From assembly GCF_932526225.1 (NCBI RefSeq), contig NC_064041.1, positions 12,883,951-12,947,950 of the forward strand: a stretch of 64,000 nt of DNA, written 5' to 3'. Of the stretch, positions 1 through 25,783 are shown one piece after another (positions within the stretch are counted from its first letter, which is position 1; each line of letters begins with the position of its first letter). The notes under the pieces are model-generated. The model had not been told where the DNA came from. It did no database searches and saw only the letters and a program-made list of their open reading frames with translations. The translations under genes were made by a program, and so were the position numbers. Source of the DNA: Nematostella vectensis (lineage: Eukaryota > Cnidaria > Anthozoa > Actiniaria > Edwardsiidae).

Positions 1-3
1 TAA

Positions 4-38
4 TGCCCTCCCCCCTCCCCCTCCCCCTCCCCCTCCCC
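4..38. repeat. C-rich simple repeat (CCCCCT)n
   Basis: Pyrimidine-rich tandem repeat with a unit of about six bases at the extreme left edge. It lies downstream of the last visible QTRT2 exon, so it is probably intronic to that gene. No coding signal is visible between it and position 260. Confidence 0.8.
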
Positions 39-260
39 AAAACTCTTGAAAGCCTGGACATGATGGATGGAGGGATGTGGACCCCACCCCTATCTTAGTA
101 ATAAAAAAAGCAGTATTTCCTTGAAAAAAAAGACCCCATTTACCAACTTTCTGCATGTATGAGTACTTGCCCTGATAAACCCTGGCTGTCCCCCTGAAGG
201 ATAGTAAAGTGAATATGATTATTTGCTGGCATATGGAACCATCCACAAATTCTTTAGTAC

Positions 261-3195
261 CTGGTGAGGAAATGCCCTGTATCACTCTGGGTTTGTCGCA
301 AGGGAGGACATCCTTTGGCAAAAAAAAAAAAAAGACAACACCTTCAGCTGGATATGTTGACATGCTTGCCTCTATAAGCTGACACCACTGTACATCAGTT
401 TTTAATTATTTTATGTCTTACTGTCGAATCTGTTGTATCGCGACGCCGCATTTTCAAAACATCAATTTGTTTTTGTCTTTTTGGATTTTCTGTTCCGCCA
501 GTCAAATTATTATAAGCCAATCAGATTCTTGCCATCTCTCGCCTAGTGTAGTTGCCTGGCTTTCTGTCACGACACTGTATGTTTTTTGTCCAGAGGATAG
601 TCAGGGAAGTGCACAAAGCGAGATTCTGATTGGCTCAGAATGGTTTTACTGATGGAACAGAAAACAAAATTAAATCATGTTTTGAAAACGCAGGTCGTGA
701 TACAATAGATTCACCAGTAAACAACTACTATCTGGTGGCAGTTTAATCTAGTACTGTATTTTGTACAGTGTATATATTTTTATTATATTTGCTTATATTT
801 TTGTATGGATGGTGAAAGCTGCATGACTTCCTGTTATACATTTCTCGAGATTGTTTATCCATTCTTGTGTAGAAATATGGACCAACATTTAAAAAAATCG
901 AAGAACAGAATTGAGATCAAACATCTATGCTTCATCAGTCCTAGCTTGGTACTCCTCCCCCAAGTCTTCTCCTTACCTACATACACACATATACGCACCA
1001 GCTTAGTTCAACAGGTGAGTGTGTGAGTGCTTCCGTTTATGGTCTGCATTAACCTTTGATTGACAGTCACATTCATTGGCATTGGCATGCAAGCATGAGG
1101 TTGCTGTGTTGTGTTTTCAGTGGGAGTTTTTTATGAACCAGCATATTTTTGTGTGTGTAAAGAGTGACGTGATACACCTACCACTGTGTCCTGTAGAAGA
1201 CTGATCCAATCACTACTTGCTTTGGGATTGAATCCTTCCAGAACAAACCCTTGCAATAAAAAACAGTAAGAAAACAATTAGGCAGCAAAAGGCAAAGCTT
1301 CATAATGAATCTAGACAATGCAACAAATAGCTAATTTCAATAACAATTTTGATTACCAAAATTCTGAATGGTCTAATAAATTGGGTATCAGGTGTTTCTT
1401 TTACATGACCTAGACAATATAAGTATCATTTTTTTTTCTTTTGAGATTAACCAAAATGGGTCAGCACGAATAGGAACAGTTCCCATGCAAGGTGCTGCCC
1501 TGGTTATTTGGGTAACTTATACCTTTATAATAGAGCTCTAGAGAACACCAACATGACTTATCTTGTTTCCCTTCTTGCCCAAGATAACTAAGCCCAGCTT
1601 GCATCACCCAGGCTCACCTGAAACTGGGCGAGTGGCTGTCTCTCTTGCTGATCGGATACGTTCCTCAAGTGAGTCTGATCCTTCAATAGCCCCTAATAGT
1701 GAACAGTTTCTGAGCACCTGTAATCAAAAAGGAAACAATTGTCAGGAATGCTCAGAATATAATATATGGTAAATGGTCAACATGGACTTTTTTTAAATGC
1801 AATCTGCTTTTTAAAAAACGAAATATAGCTACAATTGTCACCATTCCTTTCCTTGGCACAGGCAAGAAAGCTGAGGGTCAATGTAGCCAGGATTTGAGCA
1901 AAACGTTCATAAGTGCAAGAAGTATCATTTTTATGATCCCTAGTATTGGACTGCCATTTTCATTTGTGGACCCATTTTCATACCTCTGATTTTGATGCTA
2001 CTAGCTCATCCAGGAATTTCAACGTCCTGTCTACTGATTTCTTTATCCGTTTAGCTGTTTGTTTTGAGGCAGGGATAGTATCACACAGGCATTCAGCGAC
2101 TGTTGGTCTCAGCACCATTAGCTTGGCTAGATACTTCTGCACTGTAAACTTAACAATACTTGAATTAGGACTGTGTTTGGTTAGCAGGGGAGGGATGTGT
2201 ATTATCAAGGGATGATGATGATGATGATAATGATGTGTATCATCACTATCACATTTTGGATCCCACACATTAGCCGCTAGGCCAAGTCAATTGAGTTGGC
2301 ATTTTCTATAAGCAAAATGCTGTGATGTGAATGTATGACTAGTTATTAACTTCTAGAAGTGAAACAAAAAAATTCTGATGTGCGCCTGCTCCACTGCAAA
2401 CGATGCTTTTGCCCATAAGACAGCAAACAAAAAACCCATTGTGGCCAAAGGCAGCTTGGGAGTCTGTAGCAATGTGACAAGCACACCCATACAAGTCTTT
2501 GCAGCTATTTCTATTCACTCTTTCTTGGTAGATGTTTTCTATTTCTATGCCTGTGTAGAAAGCCAACTCTGTTTCCAAGAATTTTAAACAAATCACAAAA
2601 TTATATAACAGTGCTCCCGTCCCCCTAAAAATACACATTTTAAGGTACCTCATAACCCTTGACATATAATAGGCAACTTACACTAAGTGACATTTTAAGT
2701 AGAAAATTCAAGCCTAAATGAACACAGAAATGGCTAAAGCTGCCACGCCAGAAAGTAACAAAAAAAAAAAAAAAACTCTGGAAAACAACTATTTGGTTAA
2801 TTTGTTAGTGCTGAATAATTTGCTTTTTTCTGCTAAAACTGGAGTGCCCACAAGTTTGTCACCCAAAACTTCATGTGTCTGTCAGCCCCTGTTGGAATAC
2901 ATACTTTGCGGCGTCCCCCACTTGTCCAGACAGACACTGCATTATCTTCATTATAACCAGACGGAGGAGTTTGCACAGGGTCTTGAATTGTCAGGAAGCT
3001 AACAAAATTCTAAAAAAATGCAATAAAAAAAAGCCAAGAACAAATTGTATTTTGTAAATAAGGGTGTCTTGATAGGAATGCCTTGCAAAGTTTTAAAGGC
3101 TATTGATCAGCAGGTACATTATAATTCGAGGATTTAAGTTATATGATATATTTACATTTTTTATAAGGAATATTATTTTTAGGGGTATTTCTCTC

Positions 3196-3238
<43 letters not shown>

Positions 3239-3880
3239 TCAGTTACGGCTGCATGAGCAACACCAAGCAGATAATTGACAGCCACAACAAATGCATAATC
3301 GCCTCATCAATGACAACCGAAGACGTTCCTACCTCCCTCACCACCGCCAATAACAAAACATGCAACTTCAGACAAAAGAACGCGTGCCCCCTTGATGGAA
3401 ACTGCCTCCAATCATCTGTAATCTACCAAGCTACTGTAACAAGAAAGGACAACAACACCTCCGAAACCTTCGTAGGACTTACCGATAACGAATTCAAGAC
3501 AAGATATAGAAACCACACCGCCTCATTCCGACACGCTAAACACAGAAACTCGACCGAACTAAGCTAGTACGTATGTAGCCTCAAAGACAACAACATCAAA
3601 CACTTTATTTCATGGAAAAATGAATTTCGTGCCGCCACAGGAAAAAAGCCTTGTTATGCAACAGCTGAACTATTCAATTTCATCATACATTCAAAGCCAT
3701 TCAAATTTTGCGCCCTATTTTTATGTAAATTTTTTGTATATAAATAGTATATAAGTGATGGTAGTAATATATTCTTAATAAATCTCCTGATGAGTCAGCA
3801 ACCCCGAAACAGGCTTGTAGAGATGAAACGGTAGTTCGCATGTTTTTTTTCTTACAAACCAAAATACCAATATATATAAA

Positions 3881-3935
<55 letters not shown>

Positions 3936-6104
3936 CAAGCAGCTCACAACTTTATTTTTCTGGCAACGTCAGCTGTTTCAATATATAATTGTGTCTTAAA
4001 ATATATAAAATATGTTTTTAAATAAACATTTTCGTTTTTCTTGTATGCTCCATTGTAGCGTTTTGCAAAGAGCAGGCATAGATTTAGTGGTTGATTTGCT
4101 GTTTTTTTCTGGGTGGAGGCCATAAACAATATCTTTATATTCTAATGCAATGTCTTCACTATTTTTGTCAGTCCACCAATTTTTAAAAGCACTCCAGAAT
4201 TTCTTAACCTGTTTGCATTAAACAAACAGATGCACTAAATTTTGGATTGAGTCTACGATTTTATCTCTGTAGAAAGAGGCGTTGCATGGGAGGGTGTTAT
4301 GAGTAAGTTTAAAATAAAACATTTGCAGCTGAACATCCCTGGTAATGAGAAATAGAAGCACGTTGATATGGGCGAGGTTTTCCTGAGTGAAACCACATTT
4401 AAGGCGACTTACCACAGTACCAAAAGTTTGACACCTATCCCTTTTGCGCTTTTGCTACACAGGCGCATAGCACTGATTTGTAGATACAAATGTCCTACAT
4501 TACCAAGGAAGGGTGAAAGTTCATATATGCTGAAATATTTCAAGGTAGGGCGTGGTCTCTCCAAGATATGTTTCACCCTACCTAATCTAATACCATTAAT
4601 CCTGCCTACAGATCGCAAGTTTCAATGAAATAAATCCATGGGACTTGAAGATACTATCGTTTTCCAATTGAAAGACCCAATACTTTGATGATTAATTAGC
4701 ATGCTGTGTTAATTGAGAGGTCATTGAAAACCTACCGTCATATCTTTGTCACACATCAAATCTCACACGTATTCATAACGCTGGGATGCTTATTTTTGGT
4801 TCAATCACTTCATTCTTGTATTTCATTCTTTCTGATCTGTGATTTCTTTGTTATTGTCATCATTCAGTGTTTTCCTCACCCATTTCATGCCACTTGGCAT
4901 GGCTTCAAATGGTATTCTCTTTTTTTATACTAAATTCTTATTTTCAGTTGAGACTAGGCTGTTCATATTTTTGTGGCATTTTAAGGCTAAAAATTATTAA
5001 TGTTCTTAAAGTTTAGTGCTTAGGGAAAGTTCATTTATTATCCTAAGGTGGGTGGGGGGGGGGGGGGGGGGCGTGAGAATTTTGATAAAAGTAAGGGATA
5101 AAATTAATTGCCTCCCCCTTTGGGAGGAACAAAAATATCCATGCCCCCCCTTTATGCTTCCCCCATAAGAGTTCTTTTAAAAAAAAGAGTGCACACAAAT
5201 GAAAGAGTCAAAACCAAAAAAACGGTGTCTCCTTTCATAATAGAAAGGCAAAAATATTATAAGTTAGTATTATTTATAAAATCTCTACTTAAGATGCTAA
5301 CCTGTAAGCCAAGGAAAGTATGGATTCCATTGCTTTGGTTCGATGTGATTTCTTGTGGTGGTTGGTCTGTACTGAGAAAATAATTTAAAAATTATGTTAC
5401 AGAAATTATGTCAATTTTCACACTTTGTTGAAAAAGTTGATTCTGTTCAAAACATGTGGCACTTATTAAAACTTAGCGATTTCTTGTATACAAAAATAAT
5501 GACCTTTAACTTATGTCCAAACTGCTAAGGTTTATAATCGAATTTCAAACCCCTAATTTCCATCTGAAGACCGCGTGGCCTAATGGATAAGGCGTCCGAC
5601 TTCGGATCGGAAGATTGAGGGTTCGAGTCCCTTCGTGGTCGATTTTTTTTCAATTGTTTTTTTTTTCTTAACCAAGAATTTGATTTTGTTCTAGTCAACA
5701 TCTCGGGTGTCCGATCTCAAAGGGCTTACTCAAAACATTCACAGAGAATAGAGCAGAGAAAAAGGTGAGTTATTTTTACCCTATCGACATGGACCATAGG
5801 GTAAAATTTTACTCGTCTTTCGTGTTTCTTACGAAGATCAATTTGGTAGCAATTGTCAAAAAAGCCTATTTCAGACATCGTACTTAGAATAAAACTATAT
5901 AATTGGCTACACTTACAGCGTAGGAAGGGTCAGTTGCATCGCCGCTGGCAAGTTCTTGATGTTTTCAGCCAAATCTTGAATGACATGTGGAATGGCTCCC
6001 GCGCGTGTATACGCGAGACATGCTGGGGTCTTGAGGTTTTTGCCACCAACTTTAACAACACCAGTACGGCTACGGCCTCTGCGGTGCTCTATCTTCATAT
6101 GCAT
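261..6104 (-). CDS. QTRT2: QTRT2: queuine tRNA-ribosyltransferase accessory subunit 2 (3' end outside window)
   Basis: Non-catalytic partner of QTRT1; the heterodimer swaps guanine for queuine at the wobble base of GUN-anticodon tRNAs. Seven coding exons are visible, in transcript order: 6104-5917, 5371-5302, 3009-2905, 2148-1984, 1717-1618, 1249-1182, 312-261. All junctions are GT-AG and the phases agree (2,0,0,0,1,0,1), giving about 249 residues. The start [19 protein letters not shown] resembles the family N-terminus; an in-frame second Met two codons later is an alternative start. Diagnostic stretches are [44 protein letters not shown] and [11 protein letters not shown], which I matched to remembered human QTRT2. 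The human protein is about 415 aa, so roughly 165 residues, including the C-terminal zinc-binding region, should lie left of position 1. Introns 1 and 2 hold a tRNA gene and two retroelement relics. Family call is firm; the acceptors of exons 3 and 4 were chosen mainly by phase. Confidence 0.88.
3197..3236. repeat. (TA)n microsatellite
   Basis: About 20 TA units in QTRT2 intron 2. It directly borders the Penelope-like element relic on its right side. Confidence 0.95.
3238..3839 (+). mobile_element. Penelope-like retroelement relic: GIY-YIG endonuclease end plus tail
   Basis: A plus-strand frame from about 3253 reads [14 protein letters not shown], then [38 protein letters not shown] and [12 protein letters not shown], where a stop codon interrupts it. 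The same frame goes on in decayed form ([13 protein letters not shown]) to about 3740. This is the cysteine knuckle and GIY-YIG nuclease domain of endonuclease-bearing Penelope-like elements, with the YQA and FVG positions standing for the two name motifs. Upstream reverse transcriptase is absent, so the copy is 5'-truncated and broken. It lies antisense inside QTRT2 intron 2. Confidence 0.85.
3782..3824 (+). ncRNA. Hammerhead-ribozyme-like motif in the Penelope tail
   Basis: The core boxes CTGATGA (3787-3793) and GAAAC (3806-3810) are spaced as in a hammerhead. ATCTC (3782-3786) can pair with GAGAT (3820-3824) as stem I. A two-pair stem III (AC with GT) would place cleavage after GTA at 3819. 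Stem II (3794-3805) pairs poorly, so this copy is probably inactive. Hammerhead motifs are known in Penelope-like elements, which fits the position just after the endonuclease relic. Confidence 0.5.
3884..3936. repeat. (TA)n followed by poly-T
   Basis: A TA microsatellite to about 3919 runs straight into about 17 T. Read on the minus strand, the T run is a poly-A tail ending the LINE relic to the right. Confidence 0.85.
3937..4640 (-). mobile_element. Non-LTR retrotransposon (LINE) relic, 3' end of ORF2
   Basis: The minus strand from about 4620 to 4040 holds broken frames typical of the C-terminal end of an L1-like ORF2: [20 protein letters not shown], then LVHLFV, then after a stop [19 protein letters not shown]. 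The segment FKLTHNTLP...HLFxxC...VKKFW matches the region just past the reverse transcriptase in these elements. Stops and frame changes mean it is dead. It ends in a poly-A tail at 3936-3920. Confidence 0.7.
5054..5071. repeat. G18 homopolymer
   Basis: Run of 18 G on the plus strand in QTRT2 intron 2. It is one of nine G or C runs of 15 or more in the window. Confidence 0.9.
5569..5641 (+). tRNA. tRNA-Arg (anticodon TCG)
   Basis: A 73-nt intronless tRNA. The acceptor strands GACCGCG and CGTGGTC pair over seven positions with one G-T; the discriminator base is G. The anticodon loop CTTCGGA gives anticodon TCG. The A box TGGCCTAATGG and B box GGTTCGAGTCC fit the RNA polymerase III consensus. 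It lies in QTRT2 intron 1 on the opposite strand to QTRT2. It looks functional. Confidence 0.97.
5643..5650 (+). terminator. Pol III terminator of tRNA-Arg
   Basis: Run of eight T beginning two bases after the tRNA discriminator, as expected for a Pol III terminator. Confidence 0.85.
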
Positions 6105-6414
6105 GCTATGAGTGGAAGTAATCTTTGCCGCTTTGTTTATAAAATCATCCCGTAAGATGAGAAAACAGATAGAAGAAAATTATGTTATACTGGAGAATTA
6201 CCCAAAGTGCATCGCCGGCTAGCGTACCACAGGAACCCCAAAGCCAATTTTCTTTCGTTATTCATCTCTTGACTTTTTAGGCGATTTCTTCTGGAGGTTC
6301 CCATATTATGCTTGGTCAGCCAAAACAAGTCTCTACTCTTATAAAATAAATAATCAGCCCGAGATTTCATCAACATGCCGAGGATCAGATAGCAGAAAAA
6401 TATTGCTTCGAACG

Positions 6415-6735
6415 ACTCTTTTTTAGGGGGTATCCGAAAAAAAAAATTTATGCTTCCGAGTTTCTTTTAGGTTATGCCTAGTGCACACTAGCGACATATC
6501 GACATAACGACATGGGCGCGCGCACTCTTATTTTCGAAATAACGACATAAGAGAAAAACATGTTTTTTCTTTTATGTCATTATGTCAATTTCGTTATGTC
6601 GGGCTAAACATAGTGCGTTTGCCCATATCGTTATGTTGCTAGTGTGCACTAGGCATTATCAATTTTTGGTGTGCAGGTATTTTTAGGGGAATTTTTTGAA
6701 ATTCCCGACGAGCATCCCTATCAATTTTACCCGGG
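6415..6735 (-). repeat. Dispersed repeat, interrupted copy
   Basis: The outer parts (6415-6474 and 6656-6735) match, in reverse orientation, the uninterrupted copy at 44590-44710. They share the ends tattttaggggg and gggatgctcgtc and a central caatttttg-tgtgcagg. The left and right parts are separated by the MITE at 6475-6655. Confidence 0.65.
6475..6655. mobile_element. MITE with 18-bp inverted ends and TTA target duplication
   Basis: The 181-bp element starts TGCCTAGTGCACACTAGC and ends with its exact reverse complement. The interior is itself largely palindromic (cgacataacgacat against the matching block near 6595). TTA flanks both sides (6472-6474 and 6656-6658). A 3-bp TTA duplication is typical of PIF/Harbinger elements; that class is inferred. 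No coding capacity. Confidence 0.85.
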
Positions 6736-7171
6736 GGGGGGGGGGGGGAGGGGGGGATGCACAGGCGCAAGAACAAATCGCAGACTGATTAATACTACAC
6801 TTTGAGGTCACTTTAATTGTGATCTGGTAACTTACAAATTGCAGTCACTCCATATTATAATAACAATCTTGTACATTGTTTGCAGCAGTAGAGAGGCGAC
6901 TGATAAATTAGCTTCCTTCAAACCTAAGAACAAATTTCTACTTAAATGATTCAACCTCAGAACGCTGACAAAAAAAAATCATTCCGTTTTTTACGCCTCT
7001 TTGTAATGCAAATACGACGAAAGTGCCCCAATTAATGGTTTTCAGAAATACAATAGTGATAACAGGTGCACTATCGGTTATCGAGGGCTGTCCGACGTGT
7101 GCACGGCTGAACAAATCCGTTCAGTAAACAATAAGTCCTACATTTACTGCGTCTTTGTGGCCTAAGGCCCT

Positions 7172-22089
<14,918 letters not shown>

Positions 22090-22789
22090 TCTGGATAGGC
22101 AGTCATGAAGGAAATAAAAAAGAATCGCCTAAATATCCCGCTTCAACGTTTAAACTTTTCGTGCGACTTGCCAATATGGCGGAAGGGCGATAATTTCCTT
22201 GACGTTTCTAGCTACCGATCGACCTTTGTAATTCTTCAGAATTTCTTTGCAAGAGCTCCAACAAGGAAAACTCTATGCTTTCTTAAGTGCTTTTCTTGTT
22301 CGGATAGGACGGTCAGTCCTTGGATTGTTCTAGATTGCAAGGATGGAGTTTTCAAAGCCAAGATGGTGGTTTTACGACAACGTCAAAGCCAGGAGCGGGA
22401 TTAAAATTTTACAAGCTACGTTCCCGATGGCGTGACGTAACCAACAAAAGCACGTACCGACACGACACCGACGCCGTCCGAAGTCACGCCGAAAATGTCA
22501 TTGTTACAAAAAAGCATTATAAAAATGTTCCGTTATTGTTGGATCAGCCAAAAACAATACAAAATAATAATTTGTAGCTTTCTAAAGATTTAAATTGCCA
22601 TTAGAACTTCCAAAATGATGCATGCGAAATTACTCAATGCATATTCATTTGGCGTTATTATTGATCCGTGACATCCGACGTGCATCACGTCTGGGTTGTA
22701 GTTGCAAGTTCAAGTTCAAGTTTATTATAACATTATAAGAAGCGAGCAGGTTGTTTTATAGAGCATATTATGTCCCTTTGCTTATGTTG
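22090..22789. promoter_or_regulatory. Presumed PRRC2 promoter and 5' flank
   Basis: This is the region upstream of the PRRC2 start on the minus strand. No TATA box is evident and I cannot place the transcription start. Around 22700-22730 a short tail-like segment gttcaagttcaagtttatt resembles the end of a SINE. Confidence 0.3.
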
Positions 22790-25210
22790 ACCGTTTTTAC
22801 TCGAATAGGCGCTTCCCTCAAATAAACGCCTTCTCCGAATAAGCGCCCATATCAATAAATCTCATTTTGTCGTTTTTCTAGCTTCCTCAGTAAATCCCTT
22901 ATACATTTCATTTTGATCTTTTTTTTTCGCTTTTTTATCGCTCTAGAACAACACTGCGTACACCGATAATTTTAACTCGTAAACTTACTAAAAAAAAATA
23001 GGCCCAGACCCTGACGCTTTAGAGTATCACAGGTTTCCCGCGTACTCGTCCCAGGCCCTGAGCTTGCCAAAAGGCATTTCTTCATATAGTCCAGCGGATA
23101 TGTGCAGATTTTACCTTGAATTGCGCACTTTCTGCTAAAGTTATCAATTTTAGCATAGTAATAATTTTTGATGCCTCTTACAAGATAGGCTATAGAGCCA
23201 AGATCAGTTCGGCTTTAATTTCTGATTAATAATGAATATTGATTTGGCCGCCATTTTCAACCGGAAGTAAACTAACTTTTTCCAAAAAAATAAATAAACT
23301 CGTACATTTTAAGAAAGTTTACCCATATACAAATAAAATTTAAGTCAGAGAATGTATCTAAACAAAAAAGTTCTTAAAGTAATAAGATTTTTTTAACTTT
23401 TGTAAATTTTACGGTGACAGCGATTTTGAACCGGAAGTTGTCAAGAGTAAATACTGGCACGCTTGTTTCACTTTGCGCCTTTAAACAAAAATAAAAAAAA
23501 ACTTGTTTCAGGAGTAGTTTAGGGTCATATTTTCAAGATAAGCTATGGAGCCAAAATCTGATTTAATCACGGATTATCTTGGGATATTCAAATGGCCGAT
23601 AATTTAATCCGAAAGTGAAAAGTCACGCGTCGATACTCACTATTTTTGAAAGTCGTCAAATGATTTAAAAGACACTTATAGCCAGCCCAAGTATTCCAAA
23701 CATTTACGCTCAATAGCTGGATCAAGAGAAAAGAAAGAAGACAAAAGCAACTGCTTATATGACAAGCCTGGAGGGGATACCAAGTACCCCGGGAGCGGGC
23801 CGCTCCACCAATTCTGCCGACGAAGGCAGCTATCATAACACACCAAGAAAGCTGCCTTTCAAGCAGGCCATTGTTGGACACAAGCACTCCTCCCTGTCTC
23901 AATACTTTCGTCTTTTTAGCAAAATGGACAACAGTTGCCATAGCCGCTTTGGACAAACGCTACTAGAGCTTTCCAAGGCGTGCCAAGAAGCCAAAGAACT
24001 ATTAGATGAGGAACCAAGAGCTAATTAGATGCAAAATAGGCTGCCCAGCACGCTGCACTTGCACCAAAGCCAGCTTGAAACGTTCAGCCCTTTGCAGCTC
24101 CATTGAATCGTTTAACGATAAAGCTGTTAGATATCTGAACTGCATTAAATAAAGAAAACAATTCTCATCGGAGTTTGTTATTACATTAGACTGACGTATT
24201 ATGAACCACACTCTTTTTGTTTTATAAGAATCTATTTTTAAGAACGTCCAGCCTGACTAAGATTTCACTAATTTTTAACAAAATGCCAAGGCTCACATAG
24301 CAAGAAAACATTTTCTTTATATTAAATTGGCGCATTTATCATTTGTGCAATTCTATTTTTAAAAAAGGGTTCATTGCTTATTCGTATATGCATTAGAGTG
24401 TGCAGAAACAGGTTTGGAAACCTACTTCCGGATTAAAAAAAAAGGTAAAATTAATAGCAGAAACCTAATCAGTTTTGCCTTTTTTACAACTTAAAAGTAT
24501 TAAATGGATTTCATGAATGTTTTAGTCGTAGACTTTTCGTAGATGTGCATCTCTGTGCTTTCAAAAATGCCAAATTTAATCTCCAGAGCAAAATGGCTGC
24601 AATTATAATAAACCATATTAGTCGATGATAAAAACTGATTTTATCTTGGCTCCATAGCTAATATTATAAAGGTTATTGCAACCTACAACTGCAATAAAAT
24701 TGGTGTCTTTTGCTAGAGGGCGCGGGGTGAAATAAACGTCCGAGGTTTTACTTTCGACTACTTCCGGTTAAAGGTGGCTATCACCTTTAAGTTCCAAAAA
24801 TGACAAATTTGCGGTTTTTTCCAAAAATATTGGGTTTAAATACATTCTTTGACTTTCATATTAGTTGTCTAGTAAAAAACAGTATCAAAATGTGCATGTT
24901 TATTTATTTTTTATCAAAAGGTAGTTTACTTCCGGTTCAAAATGGCGGCCAAATCAATACTCCTTTTAATTAGAAATTAAAGCCGATCTGAGCTTGGCTC
25001 TATAGCCAAGTATTAAAAACTATCACTATGCTAAAATTGGTAACTTTAGTAAAAAGTGCGCAATTCAAACACATATCCGCCGGACTAATACGGATTTTGA
25101 AATAAGTGTATCCCTAAAAAACTAAATAAGCGCCCCGTCATCATGTAATTACTCTGATAGGCGCCCTAAGCGATTAAATTGCGCTTATTCAGAACCCGAG
25201 GCCCTTCAAA
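22790..25210. mobile_element. Large inverted-repeat (foldback) element
   Basis: The left arm (about 23085-23640) and right arm (about 24420-25090) are diverged reverse complements. Matching blocks include gcggatatgtg, ttgaattgcgcacttt, aaagttaccaattttagcat, gctatagagccaag, cggctttaatttct and ggccgccatttt with accggaagtaaact. Each arm contains two related sub-blocks with gctatRgagcca and an accggaag or tccggaag motif. The outer edges carry aataagcgccc-like sequence on both sides (near 22840 and 25125). The centre holds the small open reading frame listed next. Exact ends and target duplication were not found. By eye the arms are perhaps 75-80% identical. Confidence 0.75.
23759..24028 (+). CDS. 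Hypothetical 89-aa ORF at the centre of the foldback element
   Basis: The frame begins MTSLEGIPSTPGAGRSTNSA and ends KACQEAKELLDEEPRAN. It is more GC-rich than the arms and looks coding (mixed polar composition, a helical C-terminus). The same frame stays open upstream to a plausible acceptor, ctcaatag at about 23720, so this may be a last exon rather than a whole gene. AATAAA at 24148-24153, about 120 nt after the stop, could be its poly-A signal. I do not recognise the family. It could be a host exon captured by the element, a remnant of its own protein, or chance. Confidence 0.4.
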   Translation: MTSLEGIPSTPGAGRSTNSADEGSYHNTPRKLPFKQAIVGHKHSSLSQYFRLFSKMDNSCHSRFGQTLLELSKACQEAKELLDEEPRAN

Positions 25211-25732
25211 AACCGTTTTACTTGATAAAAAAAGTACGAGAAGGGACTAAAAAAACAAGCTTATCAAGAAAATCTAGCCGAAAATTGTCTTTTTTTCTCA
25301 GACGCGGTCACTTCCATATAAGGAAACTAATATATTCCTTATTTTGAAAACCTGAACGATTCTTGCCGTACCGCAGGTGCTTCGCAAACTTTATGAATGG
25401 TATTCAGAAGAGAAAAACAGTGACTGTGACCATTTTTAGTGAATGGAGAAAGCCTCTGAAAAGAAACTAAAATTCCTCGGTACCAGCCCCCCAAAACGAC
25501 AACGGTTTCTTCATGCAGAAGAATGGTGTATCGAGTCGCGTTTGATGTGAAATTGGTACTTGTGAAAGTGTTAAAAAGTTAGTCTTTGCTGGGGGAGAAG
25601 GCCTTAGACATAGATTTGGGGGTTGTGTATAGTGTTATTTTGTAAGCTTTATCATATGCTTTTGTTTTTAACCCCCTCTCCACACCGTCATGTTTATGTA
25701 TGTTTACAGCCGAGTTTCAAAGCGCAACCCCC

Positions 25733-25783
<51 letters not shown>

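Larger units (their letters stand above)
6105..7171. other. Intergenic gap between QTRT2 and PRRC2
   Basis: Holds the QTRT2 promoter (right of 6104) and the PRRC2 3' UTR (left of 7172). A possible minus-strand ATTAAA poly-A signal for PRRC2 lies at 6812-6817. The middle is filled by the dispersed repeat and MITE listed separately. A G-rich run of 16 G, A, 7 G sits at 6733-6756. I see no further gene. Confidence 0.6.

Noticed and set aside
945-1026. Possible last exon of QTRT2 on the minus strand ([11 protein letters not shown] then stop)
   Set aside because: It is in phase, but the exon at 312-261 ([17 protein letters not shown]) continues the family sequence, so the gene runs on to the left.
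1563-1772. Plus-strand 69-aa frame
   Set aside because: It is the complement of a QTRT2 exon (1717-1618), which has both splice sites and family motifs on the minus strand.
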